Part shown: positions 54,060 through 64,000 of the stretch, one piece after another
How the letters are laid out: each line of letters starts with the position of its first letter
Numbering within the stretch: position 1 is the stretch's first letter
NCBI RefSeq assembly: GCF_036711975.1
Contig: NC_091973.1
Location: forward strand, 4,526,001 to 4,590,000
Length of the DNA stretch: 64,000 nt
Direction of reading: 5' to 3'
DNA from: Onthophagus taurus
Taxonomy: Eukaryota > Arthropoda > Insecta > Coleoptera > Scarabaeidae
The notes under the pieces: model-generated
The model's database searches: none
What the model was told of the DNA's origin: nothing
Seen by the model: only the letters and a program-made list of their open reading frames with translations
Position numbers and translations under genes: made by a program

Positions 54060-55436
54060 TTATTCATTATAAATTAAAGTTCAAGTATTTCTGAAACAAT
54101 TCAAATAGTTTTGTGTATACATTTATTTTAATAGATAAAAAAGTTAAAATCTAAGATTTCGCTTTGATTAAACAATAATTTTTTTTATTATGAGACTTTA
54201 TTTATTAACTACGCAAAAATTGATTGACGCAAATGGTACTGAAGAAATTAAGAAGAAAACATTTATTACTTCACTTTATCTTCAATTGAAGTTAAATATT
54301 GTTACATTTTATGTGGTAACAAATAATAACATGGTAAATCCCAAAGTTTTTCAACTATAAAAAGATAACTTTTAAATTTAATTTGAATAATATTTGGTCG
54401 TTTTGATATTTTAATTCTGATTTACAAAACAAACGCATTCCTGAAGTTCCGGAATACTATTTTTCTGGATATCTATGTATCTGAGAGCAGTATTGTTAAG
54501 AATAAAATTTGCTACAATTTTTCTTCCAAAAGTTTTTTTCATTCTCCCATTCCTGTGCTGTGTATTGTTCATGACACTTGCGGCGTCAAAGACGTCGGCG
54601 AGATTATTATTATTATTTTTTCCATAAACTTGGTAATGGTATCATTTGAGATTCGGAGCGTGAAACCAAGTTTGGTAGACTAAGTATTGGTCGTGATATT
54701 TGGGGCTACTTCGAAGTCTAATTATTATTATTTTAACTAATTGTTACTATAAAACTAATTACTCAACCCCAATTTGATTAACATCTACTGCACTGCCCCA
54801 TTAGAAAGCAGCGTTAGCTACATTCAGAACAGAAAATGTTATTAATTATAAATTAAAGTTCAAGTATTTCTGAAACAATTCAAGTAGTTTTGTATACATT
54901 TATTTTAATAGATAAAGAAGATAAAATCAAAGATTTCGGTTTGATTTAAACATTCAACCTTAAACCTTAAATTTTTTTATTAGCGTGAGAATTTATTAAT
55001 TAATCACGCAAAAATTGATTGACGCAAATGGTACTGAAGAAATTAAGAAGAAAACAATTTCAAAATTTATTACTTCAATTTATCTTCAATTGAAGTTAAA
55101 AATTGTTACATTTTATGTTGTGCAAATAATGATACGGTAAATCCCAAAGTTTTTCAACTATCATCAAAGACGATAACCTATTGTCGAAATCCTAAAATAT
55201 TTTCGAGAATTTAATTTGACTAATATTTGGTCGTTTTGATATCTTAATTGTGATTTACAAAACAAACGTATTCCTGAACTCCCGTAATACTATTTTTCTG
55301 GATATCTATGTATCTGGGGTCAAAACTGCATAGAGCAATATTGTTAAGAATAAAATTTGCTACAATTTTTCTGCAAAAAGTTTTTTTATAACATGCTCCC
55401 ATTCCTGTGTATTCTTCATGATATAACAAATAATCT
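54060..55436. repeat. Two-copy direct repeat containing diverged satellite monomers
   Basis: About 500 bp starting at 54064 (TTATAAATTAAAGTTCAAGT) recurs at about 54845, sharing GCAAAAATTGATTGACGCAA and ATGGTACTGAAGAAATTAAG. Each copy ends in a segment resembling the inverted 174-bp satellite of the left edge (TTGTTAAGAATAAAATTTGC near 54496 and 55341). The two are separated by about 780 bp. The second copy is cut by a LINE. Confidence 0.85.
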
Positions 55437-55450
55437 GGTGGCGGTGTCTT

Positions 55451-56485
55451 GTATGTATGTATGGATTGGGGAGTGCATGCAAAACCGCACGCCACACTTA
55501 GGCCCCATTGGGCCCCTTGTGCATCCTCCCATTACACGCTCTGGTCACATCAACCAGCCTAAGGATTTATCAAAGGCTAGGACAGCTCCTACAGGTGCAT
55601 TCCTGATGTCATCTGTGGTTGGCCATTCCTCCCCGAAGGTCCTCAATCTGAGGTCGGTCAGAGAGGGGCAATCACACAAGGTGTGTTTAACCGTCTCGTC
55701 ATCCTGTTCACAGGCTCGACAGAGAGGAGAGTCAGCAAGCTTCATGTTTTGAAGGTGCTTATTTACTTTACAGTGTCCCGTGAGGAGACCTGTAGCAGTG
55801 CGAAGGGCACTTTTACCGAGCCCTACGAAAAACTGGGCTGTTGCGGCTGAAGGATATTTTAACAATTCCTTAGCGAGATGACAGCCCGGGGTACGGTCCC
55901 ACCCGTTTAAAATTTTTTTGTGGGTAATGTGCTTTATTAACTCGATATGAGTGGCTAAGGAGGGGGTAATTATCGGCTCGGGTGCACAGGGCGCTCTACC
56001 GGCAGCACGTTTGGCTAGCCTGTCCGCGTGGTTGTTACCCTTGGAGCCGGAATGCCCTTTAATCCACTGGATTCTGACAGAATTGTATTTCGCGGCCTCC
56101 TCCAGTGCTTTGTGACAATCCATAACTACTGCAGACGTTATAATAACTCTGCTTAAAGCTAAAAGAGATTGTTTACTGTCTGTAAAAATAGTAAAACACT
56201 TACCCCGCTTGTTGGATTCAACAATGCAGTCAGCAGCAAGTTTAATAGCAGTTAGTTCCGCTTGTATGACGGTGGTGCTGGACCCTAAAGGTTCTGAGAG
56301 GCGAATCAGGGGATCGTGAGAGAATACCCCCGCGCCTGCACCATTTCGTCCTTTTGAACCATCAGTGTAGATCTTTAAGGTTCTATGTACATCTACAACT
56401 GTGGGACTGGCGTGGGTGAGGTACTTCCTTGAGAAAACATATTTTGCTGGTCTGTGATCAGTCTTACACTCGAGTAGGTGTCTAG
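55451..56485 (-). mobile_element. 5'-truncated LINE (RNase H and 3' end) with 14-bp target duplication
   Basis: The minus strand keeps an open frame to a stop at 55545. It encodes RNase H with its acidic residues (IYTDGSKGRNGAG, QAELTAIKLA, FTDSKQSLLAL, GHSGSKGNNHADRLA) and a C-terminal zinc-finger-like CRACEQDDETVKHTLCDCPS typical of Jockey/I-type LINEs. The 3' end carries CATA repeats. GGTGGCGGTGTCTT flanks it at 55437-55450 and 56486-56499, a perfect 14-bp duplication. The undamaged frame indicates a young insertion. It is dead on arrival because the reverse transcriptase is missing. Confidence 0.92.
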
Positions 56486-56533
56486 GGTGGCGGTGTCTTA
56501 ATATTAACAAAAGATTCAATCCAGTCCACGCCG

Positions 56534-57752
56534 GTGCTTAGTACAGATGATTACTGTCAGGAAAAGGATGTGGAAATTACAGCTGTAACCCTGAAAAAAT
56601 ATAACATTGGTGACAAGGAAAAACTGAAATGGTACCTGGTAGACATTGCAGAAACGTATCCTAACTATAGAGTGCTACTTTCCAGAGATTTTAACACAAA
56701 TTGTATGCATAGCAACCAAGATTCCATGGCGGTTCGTAACATATTCAATATGTTTGGAATGGAAGGTTTCTTGTATGTATGTAGTTTCATGTGAGGTTGG
56801 TTAAACCACAGGTGGTATAACCAAAGCACTTAGGCCCCAACGGTCCCTTTGTACATCCTCACGGTTTACTTCGGCCATGTGTAGGTCTATTTGGAGGAGT
56901 GAAAGATGTTCGAAGATGGCATCCGATCAGGCTGATACCGCTTCTCGCCTCGCCTTCAGCCGGGCTGGTACTCCAACGCCCAGAAACTTGGGTGCATGGC
57001 TGAGTACCGCTCAAAGAGCGTAGACGCGCTTTCAACCCGTTTTTACGTTCACAACCTCCAACTACACATGTATCTGACGACAACCAGAGATGTTAGACTG
57101 GTTGCCGGGACCGACGGCTTAACGTCCCCTCCGAAGGACGGGGAGGCGACTCGGCGTGTATTCACTGGGAATAGAACCCAGGACGCCGGCGTGGTAGCCA
57201 ATCCTGGGTTTTCCAATGGTTTTCCAATCCTTCTACTTAGAGTATCACCAGGATCCGCAACCTGCATAGATAATATATTTACAGATTTAATAAACATCGA
57301 GGGAAAACTACAAATCCACACTTATCTGGTCATTTTGCGCAGATTGCTAAAGTAACAACAAAAATTACTTAAAAACCAGCTCTTAATCCAGCAAAAGGAA
57401 GCCTTGACGAGATAGCTGCAGAAGCATATTTAAAGCGATGCAAATATTAACTGTCCCTAGCGTCTACATACTGACGGCAGTTACCCTTCTGCATAAGAAC
57501 AAAATGAGATATTCATCTCATAGTGATATCCACCAACATGACACTAGGCAGAAGAACAGGATCGTCATTCCACAACACCACATCAAAAGAGCACAACAAA
57601 GCACTAATTATATGTGCATAAAATTATATTATAAATTGCCACCAGCATATTCTGAGTTGCCGTTGCCCATCTTCAGGCGGAAAGTGAAGCGATTGTTACC
57701 ACAATACTCCTTCTACTCAATAGAGGAATACTTAAATTGCATTTTTTATTGA
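56534..57752 (+). pseudogene. Second LINE relic, endonuclease start and RT end, split by a SINE
   Basis: Endonuclease-like YPNYRVLLSRDFNTNCMHSN and VRNIFNMFGMEGF (56534-56770) resume after the SINE as RVSPGSATCIDNIFTDLINI (57240-57300). A C-terminal piece follows at 57438-57752 with HDTRQKNRIVIPQHHIKR and YMCIKLYYKLPPAYSELPLP, the usual LINE thumb-end pattern. The polymerase core between is missing. Confidence 0.8.
56772..57225 (-). mobile_element. tRNA-derived-type SINE with LINE-like 3' tail
   Basis: On the minus strand, a B-box-like GGGTTCTATTCCCAG lies at the 5' side. It is followed by the motif GGACGTTAAGCCGTCGGTCC that is common in arthropod SINEs. The 3' part shares GAGGATGYACAARGGG and TGGGGCCTAAGTG with the LINE tail at 55500-55530 and ends in CATACATACAAG. 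No clean A box is seen, so it may be truncated at the 5' end. Confidence 0.72.
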
Positions 57753-58588
57753 ACATTATTATTATTTTTTTGTATTGTTGACTATTGTATGCACATAACA
57801 ATACATTGGGTGAGATTATTATCTTCTTATTTCTCAGAATCGTGCAATAGTTCCAAGGCTGTTTTTAATAAATTGACACTTTATGCGCCTGTTAGGCTTT
57901 TAATAAAAAACTAAGCAACTGGAACTTTCGCTGCTTCTGGAAAGTTCACCAAAGCATTCTTTTCCGATGGAATTGAATCATGATTACTTCTAAGATTCAC
58001 TCATCCATAAAATCTATTTTCATACAAAATTCAAATTTTTTGTAGCAATTTCATTAATAATAAGATTTATTAAAATCTTTTCTGTAAAAGCATCTTATTT
58101 TTCCTTATGGAGCTAGCTCTCACCAGAACATTTAGAATTTTCGTTTCTTCCAGAAATGAAGAGTCTGGTAATTTTGCAAGCTCGAATAATACATTTTCAT
58201 TCTCACAGATGGAATTATTTTAGGTCCCAACCTCAATTTTTTAATGAAATATTCTTAATTTGACGTTCGAACAAAATCTTTGAGACCTAAAATTATTAAA
58301 GATTAAATTTAAATTAAAAAATTTTGGTTCATTTTATTTTATGGTAAGATAATAATACAAAAATAAATATTTTATTATATATATTTGTTAAATAATAAAA
58401 ATTTTATAAAATTTCTCATTTTAATTGATGTTATAAAAAAAATTGATAATATAATAAAACTCCAACTTCACCTCACTAAGTGAAGCGACCTACCAAAAAA
58501 GCAACCCCATTAAAAATACAAAAAAAAAGTCGACGATGTCTGGCACAAGACGCATCGCTTCAACACTACCAAAACCGCCTTTCGGCCG
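57753..58588. other. Intergenic region upstream of CLN3
   Basis: AT-rich. Nothing recognised apart from the end of the LINE relic. Confidence 0.5.
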
Positions 58589-58598
58589 TATATATAAG
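58589..58598 (+). promoter_or_regulatory. TATA box of CLN3
   Basis: TATATATAAG follows a GC-rich patch (GCCTTTCGGCCG). Transcription start is expected near 58620, giving a leader of about 140 bases. Confidence 0.7.
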
Positions 58599-58758
58599 CA
58601 CTTGCAGAACGTTTTGCCATCCTATTAGCGTTTAAGTTCTCGTTTGGTACGGGTCGCGGTAAAATCTTCTTTAAACGCCACATGTTTTAGGCCTCATTCA
58701 CACTTTTCTTCTTATTAAAATACGTTTTTGTTCTTTATAATTTAATTAAAATAGTAAA

Positions 58759-61342
58759 ATGAACGGTGGTGAAGTTGTCGGACCGGAAGAGACGCCAAAT
58801 TTAAAAAAGGAAAACTGGAGGAATCTTGTTGCCTATTGGATTCTTGGGTTGTGTAACAATTATGGGTACGTCGTTATGTTGAGTGCTGCCAAAGACATTT
58901 TACATGCTCAAACGCCGGAAACATGGGGTGATGAGGTGAGTAATTTATTTTTTGAGCCGACCTGAAAACTTATCTTACTGCAATGAGTGCAACTCAAATA
59001 TTTATTTTCACTGAGATAAATATATTTTTATATGATAAATAAGAATTAAAATACCGGAAATACTAAACATAAAAGCATTTGAATATTTTGTTTATTAAAC
59101 AACCATGACCAACACTAAAGATAATAACGTTCAGCAAGAAATTCGCTGATAATGAAAGACGGATTTGTTACAATTGAATGAACTTTATTTAAATTTAGAT
59201 TCGTTTTAATTATTAATAATTTCAACAGAGTATTTTCGCAATCGTCTCAAAAATAAATTTAAAATAAAAAAGAATAATCAAAAACATTTTTGTTTCACAA
59301 TTTCGTTACAAATTTGATTTATCTGCCCATTTAGGAAGTGCGACAACAACAAAATACATCTTAAAAAAATAATGCGTTTCTTGAAAACAAGTTTTTGAAA
59401 TCAATTTTTAACGATCTATTGATAAAGCTGTGCAATTATATCGTAAAACAATGAAAAACACCTTCCTTTTTAGTCTAATTATCGGAAAGAAAATGTATAT
59501 AGATTTTTTGTGTTATCTATCTAACCCAAGTGTGTTCGTACTTAACAAATACTTGAAATAATTTTATAAAAAAACAACAACCAGTACGTTATATAACAAT
59601 TTTCTTTTTGATTTATTGCGTAGTTAACTTTTTTTTATTACGAGCGATTTTAATTATTTTATGGACGCGAAACCAATAAAAAAATGTTATAAAGATACGC
59701 AATACAAGAATTTAATTTTTATTGTATTAAAATTAGATTTCAAAAACATAACCGCAACCTTCGCGGGTCATGAATAAAACAAACGGGATTTAGAAATTTT
59801 TTAAGTGGGGAAGTCCCCTTGGTTTGCGCAAGAATTGTCACGACAGGTTGTTTATTGGAATATGTTGGGTATTTTTTTTAAAAGCATTCGCACGCCACAT
59901 CAATTAATCCCAATTGGCATTCATTGAGGATCAATAAAAACTCACGACCTCTAATCTTTTTTTTTACTTAAAATTTAATGAAATTATCTATTTTTTTTTT
60001 ATTTTTAGGGCCATAATAGCGAAAGAGACTGCAATTATATGTCAACGGGGGCCATATTACTAGCTGATATCCTTCCTTGTTTAGTTATTAAATTAATAGC
60101 ACCATTTTTACCGTTTTTCGTCCAGTAAGTTATAATGAAAATTAATTAATTTCCTTGGCTAATTAATTTTTTTCAGCGTACGCGTCGCTTTATGTGTTTT
60201 ATCAGCGGCTGGTGGACTCCTTTTGGTTGCTTTCAGTGAAAGCCAGTTTATGTCCATCTTTGGGGTGGTGATAACATCGTTCAGTTCGGGTCTGGGCGAA
60301 GTAACTTATTTGCAATACAGTTCGTTTTATCACAAGTAAAAATTACTCAAAAAATGAAATAAAAACCTTTATTACTTTTTTTAATTAATTTAGAAACGTA
60401 ATTTCTTCGTGGTCATCTGGTACCGGAGGTGCTGGGGTGATTGGAGCTTTATCTTACGCCGCTTTGAATAAGCTCGGAATTAGAAACGCTCTTTTAATCA
60501 TGTTGATTGTCCCCGTTTTGATGGGAGTATCGTAAGTTTAACTAACAAATATATATATTATTAATATATATATTATTTATTATTAATATATATTTATTTC
60601 GATTTTTAGTTTTTGGTTCATTTTACGACAGCCAGACGAGAAAGGCGATGTGGCACTTCAACATAAAATTAACAAAGATGAAATTAATGATCCTTACGAA
60701 AGTTTCAAAAAGAAATTGGCTATCTTACCTGGGTTAATGAAGTTTATGATCCCTCTCGGATTAGTTTATCTGTTTGAATACTTTATTAATCAGGGAACTG
60801 TAAGAGTCGTTTTAAAAGTATGATTTAATTTTATTTTTTTTAATATTTTAGTTTGAATTAATAAATTATGATGATACATTCATTGACCACGCCGCTCAAT
60901 ATAGATGGTTGCAAGTTGATTATCAAATTGGTGTCTTCATATCGAGATCGTCGGTTAATTTGATTCATATTAAAAATATTTGGATCATGGCGATTCTTCA
61001 ACTTTTCAACGTCGCCATCTTCACAACGGAAGCTATCTTTTATTACATTCCAGCGTTTTGGGTTGTGTTAATTTTGACTTTGTGGGAAGGTCTTTTAGGG
61101 GGTGGAGCTTATGTTAATACTTTTTATAGAATTTCCACTGAGGTGAGTGCTCTACGTGTTTTGTATATTTAATTTAAGGTGGCTAAACATTTTTTGTTTA
61201 GGTTTCAGAAGAAAATAAACAATTCTCTATGGCCACAACTAGTTTTGCTGACTCCGTAGGGATTACTTTAGCAGGAATTTTCGCGATTTTCGCACATAAC
61301 GCAATTTGCGATATGCCGAAACCTGTACGATTAACTTTTTAA
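58759..61342 (+). CDS. Cln3: CLN3 / battenin lysosomal membrane protein
   Basis: Exons 58759-58935, 60009-60124, 60177-60335, 60394-60531, 60610-60799, 60852-61142 and 61202-61342 join in phase to 403 aa. CLN3 is a multi-pass lysosomal and endosomal membrane protein of the major-facilitator-like battenin family; loss causes juvenile Batten disease in humans, and it is needed for glycerophosphodiester clearance. Family signatures: [20 protein letters not shown] (TM1), [78 protein letters not shown] and [19 protein letters not shown]. About eleven hydrophobic segments are visible. It ends [17 protein letters not shown] at 61492-61497. Confidence 0.97.
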
Positions 61343-61830
61343 TTTATTTATTTTTAAGTAGGTTGTTTTAATTTTTATATTATTAATTTTGTTAGAGTAA
61401 ATTATTTTTTATTGACTAATTTTTGTATTTATATTTTTTGACTCTCAGGTCGAACAAATTTTTTAAGAAAAAATCAAGATTATATGAAAGAAATAAACGA
61501 TTTTTATACGAATTTGTTTTTTCTCTCATTCTTATCTACAATTCTTTATAAAAATACAGAAATATTTACTTAATTTACGCTAATTTAAATGGCAAACAAC
61601 TTGTTGTTTCCAACTCAACATATTTGGCGAGGATTATTTCATTAATTTAACATCAAAATTAAACAAACAAGAACAACTTACTACTTAATAAACTACAAAA
61701 ATGTAGTATAAAAAATATATTAAAAAATTAATAAGCGGTTAATTTAAAATAGGAACTTATTTTAGCTTTTACAAATTCATGTCTTTTTATTCTTCATTTT
61801 TTGTTTTATTCACGACCAAAATCAGTCTTC
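61343..61830. other. Convergent 3' region between CLN3 and BAP55
   Basis: This stretch contains the CLN3 poly(A) signal (61492-61497) and, on the minus strand, AATAAA of BAP55 (plus TTTATT at 61805-61810). No other feature is seen. Confidence 0.6.
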
Positions 61831-61998
61831 TTAACACCCCCGATTTCTTACAACTCCTTTACCCACTTCTTCGTATTCTTGCTTAGAAACCCAGAGTTGA
61901 GTAAAAGTACCCAAGGAACTTAAAATCGAACCACCAAGCCATGATGCAAATCGTTTTTCCGACATTCCAGCTTGGCTAATTATTTTTAAACGCATGCT
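61831..61998 (-). CDS. Bap55: BAP55 / ACTL6-type actin-related protein, last exon only
   Basis: This single minus-strand exon (56 codons including stop) begins in phase 0 after an AG acceptor. It encodes [20 protein letters not shown], then [20 protein letters not shown] and [15 protein letters not shown]. The GGSIL[18 protein letters not shown] block is the conserved C-terminus of actins and Arps. The preceding MRLK-I and the final R-x-C fit ACTL6/BAP55, a subunit of Brahma (SWI/SNF) and Tip60 chromatin complexes, better than actin or Arp1. The remaining exons lie to the right, beyond a satellite-filled intron that leaves the window. Confidence 0.9.
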   Translation of the reverse strand, partial: SMRLKIISQAGMSEKRFASWLGGSILSSLGTFTQLWVSKQEYEEVGKGVVRNRGC

Positions 61999-62050
61999 CT
62001 ACAAAGAAATTTCAACAAAATGTTATCATAAAAGAACAACATGGTCAAAA

Positions 62051-64000
62051 ATTCATCATAACTCATAAATTAAAAACGATGGATAAAAAAAGTTTTGACG
62101 AAAGTAGTTCATAATGAACCCATAAAACCTAATTCATAATCAGTTTTAACCTAGATGTTACTATTTCCTAGGAATAAAGTGAAAATTAACAAAACATCAA
62201 AATTTATGCTTTTCATAATAAAAAATTCATCATAACTCAAAAAATAAAATTGATGCGGTAAAGATTATGCGTGAAAATTGTACACAATGAACTAAGACAA
62301 CTTAATCCATACCCTATTTCATCGTAGCTTTCGTTACTATTTTATAATAAAGCAAAAATCATCAAAATATTAAAATTGAGTGTTTTCATTCAAAAAATTC
62401 ATCATAACTCATAAACTAAAACCGATGGATAAAAAAAGTTTTGACGAAAATAGTTCATAATGAACCCATAAAACCTAATTCATAATCAGTTTTAACCTAG
62501 ATGTTACTATTTTTTAAGAATAAAGTGAAAATTAAGAAAATATCAAAATTGATGGTTTACATAATAAAAAATTCGTCATAACTCAAAAAATAAAATTGAT
62601 GCAGTAAAAATTATGCGTGAAAATTGTACACAATAAACTAAGATAACTTAATCCATACCCTGTTTCAACGTAGCTTTCGTTACTATTTAATAATAAAGCA
62701 AGAACCATCAAAATATTAAAATTGAGTGTTTTCATTCAAAAAATTCATCATAACTCATAAATTAAAACCGATGGATAAAAAAAGTTTTGACGAAAATAAT
62801 TCATAATGAACCCATAAAACCTAATTCATAATCAGTTTTAACCTAGATGTTACTATTTTCTAGGAATAAAGTGAAAATTAACAAAACATCAAAATTGATG
62901 GTTTTAATAACAAAAAATTCATCATAACTCAAAAAGTAAAATTGATGCAGTAAAGATTATGCGTGAAAATTATACACAATAAACTAAGATAACTTAATCC
63001 ATACCCTGTTTCAACGTAGCTTTCGTTACTATTTAATAATAAAGCAAGAACCATCAAAATATTAAAATTGAGTGTTTTCATTCAAAAAATTCATCATAAC
63101 TCATAAATTAAAACCGATGGATAAAAAAAGTTTTGACGAAAATAGTTCATAATGAACCCATAAAACCTAATTCATAATCAGTTTTAACCTAGATGTTACT
63201 ATTTTCTAAGAATAAAGTGAAAATTAAGAAAATATCAAAATTGATGGTTTTAATAACAAAAAATTCATCATAACTCAAAAAGTAAAATTGATGCAGTAAA
63301 GATTATGCGTGAAAATTATACACAATAAACTAAGATAACTTAATCCATACCCTGTTTCAAAGTAGCTTTCGTTACTATTTAATAATAAAGCAAGAACCAT
63401 CAAAATATTAAAATTGAGTGTTTTCATTCAAAAAATTCATCATAACTCATAAATTAAAACCGATGGATAAAAAAAGTTTTGACGAAAATAGTTCATAATG
63501 AACCCATAAAACCTAATTCATAATCAGTTTTAACCTAGATGTTACTATTTTCTAGGAATAAAGTGAAAATTAAGAAAATATCAAAATTGATGGTTTTCAT
63601 AATAAAAATTCATCAACTCAAAAAGTAAAATTGATGCAGTAAAGATTATGCGTGAAATTGTACACAGTGAACTAAGATAACTTAATCCATACCCTGTTTC
63701 AACGTAGCTTTCGTTACTATTTAGTAATAAAGCAAAAATCATCAAAATGTTAAAATTGAGTGTTTTCATTCAAAAAATTCATCATAACTCATAAACTAAA
63801 ACCGATGGATAAAAAAAGTTGTGACAAAAATAGTTCATAATGAACCCATAAAACCTAATTCATAATCAGTTTTAACCTAGATATTACTATTTTCTAGAAT
63901 AAAGTGAAAATTAACAAAGTATCAAAATTGATGGTTTTCATAATAAAAAATTCATCATAACTCAAAAAGTAAAATTGATGCAGTAAAGATTATGCGTGAA
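62051..64000. repeat. 346-bp dimeric (higher-order) satellite in the BAP55 intron
   Basis: Starts of monomer A (ATTCATCATAACTCATAAA) are at 62051, 62397, 62743, 63089, 63435 and 63777: four intervals of 346 bp and one of 342. A diverged monomer B (ATTCATCATAACTCAAAAA) follows each A by about 174 bp. A and B share their first 15 bases but differ over most of their length, while successive A-B dimers are nearly identical. It is non-coding and runs off the window. Confidence 0.96.

Noticed and set aside
56859-57321. Minus-strand open frames inside the SINE
   Set aside because: They are non-coding SINE sequence; frames are short and unlike any protein.

Overview
The window is nuclear DNA from an insect, most likely a beetle. 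It is AT-rich, its genes are split by short GT-AG introns, and it is full of LINE, mariner-like and satellite repeats. The protein families are typically insect: an EF-hand nicotinamidase, GluCl with three alternative exon 3 cassettes, prohormone-4, Orb2 and an alpha-catenin very close to the fly protein. The order Coleoptera is an inference from protein resemblance; no sequence marker in the window proves it.

Layout from left to right: a 174-bp satellite array (1-1314). Naam nicotinamidase (+, 1810-4653). GluCl glutamate-gated chloride channel (+, 5457-8901). Two convergent low-complexity secreted-protein genes (+ 10747-11756; - 11828-12258). Prohormone-4 neuropeptide precursor (+, 13671-14526). 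An antisense LINE relic (about 16550-17060). Alpha-catenin (-, 17446-23928), whose large intron holds a transposon inside a transposon inside a transposon. orb2/CPEB (+, 26332-39289), with a second first exon at 36105 and a 7.7-kb intron full of transposon remains. A secreted Ala/Gln-rich coiled-coil protein (-, 42564-43474). Tim10B (-, 45729-46106), head-to-head with U2SURP/SR140 (+, 46504-52512). A repeat-rich block (53950-57760) with an unassigned first exon, a diverged direct repeat, a 5'-truncated LINE with a perfect 14-bp target duplication, and a SINE. CLN3/battenin (+, 58759-61342). The last exon of BAP55/ACTL6 (-, 61831-61998), whose upstream intron is a 346-bp dimeric satellite running off the right edge.

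Most protein-coding genes were rebuilt exon by exon. Every joined reading frame keeps phase, uses GT-AG junctions and has a length typical of its family. The genes are not functionally linked; this is a normal mixed euchromatic interval. Neural roles recur (GluCl, prohormone-4, Orb2).

The observations most worth a second look are: complementary GC-rich elements in the GluCl intron that could act as docking and selector sequences for mutually exclusive splicing; an alternative orb2 first exon; hammerhead-ribozyme-like motifs in two dispersed elements; the dimeric satellite in the BAP55 intron; relics of the left-edge satellite 54 kb away; and a SINE sharing its 3' tail with a neighbouring LINE.
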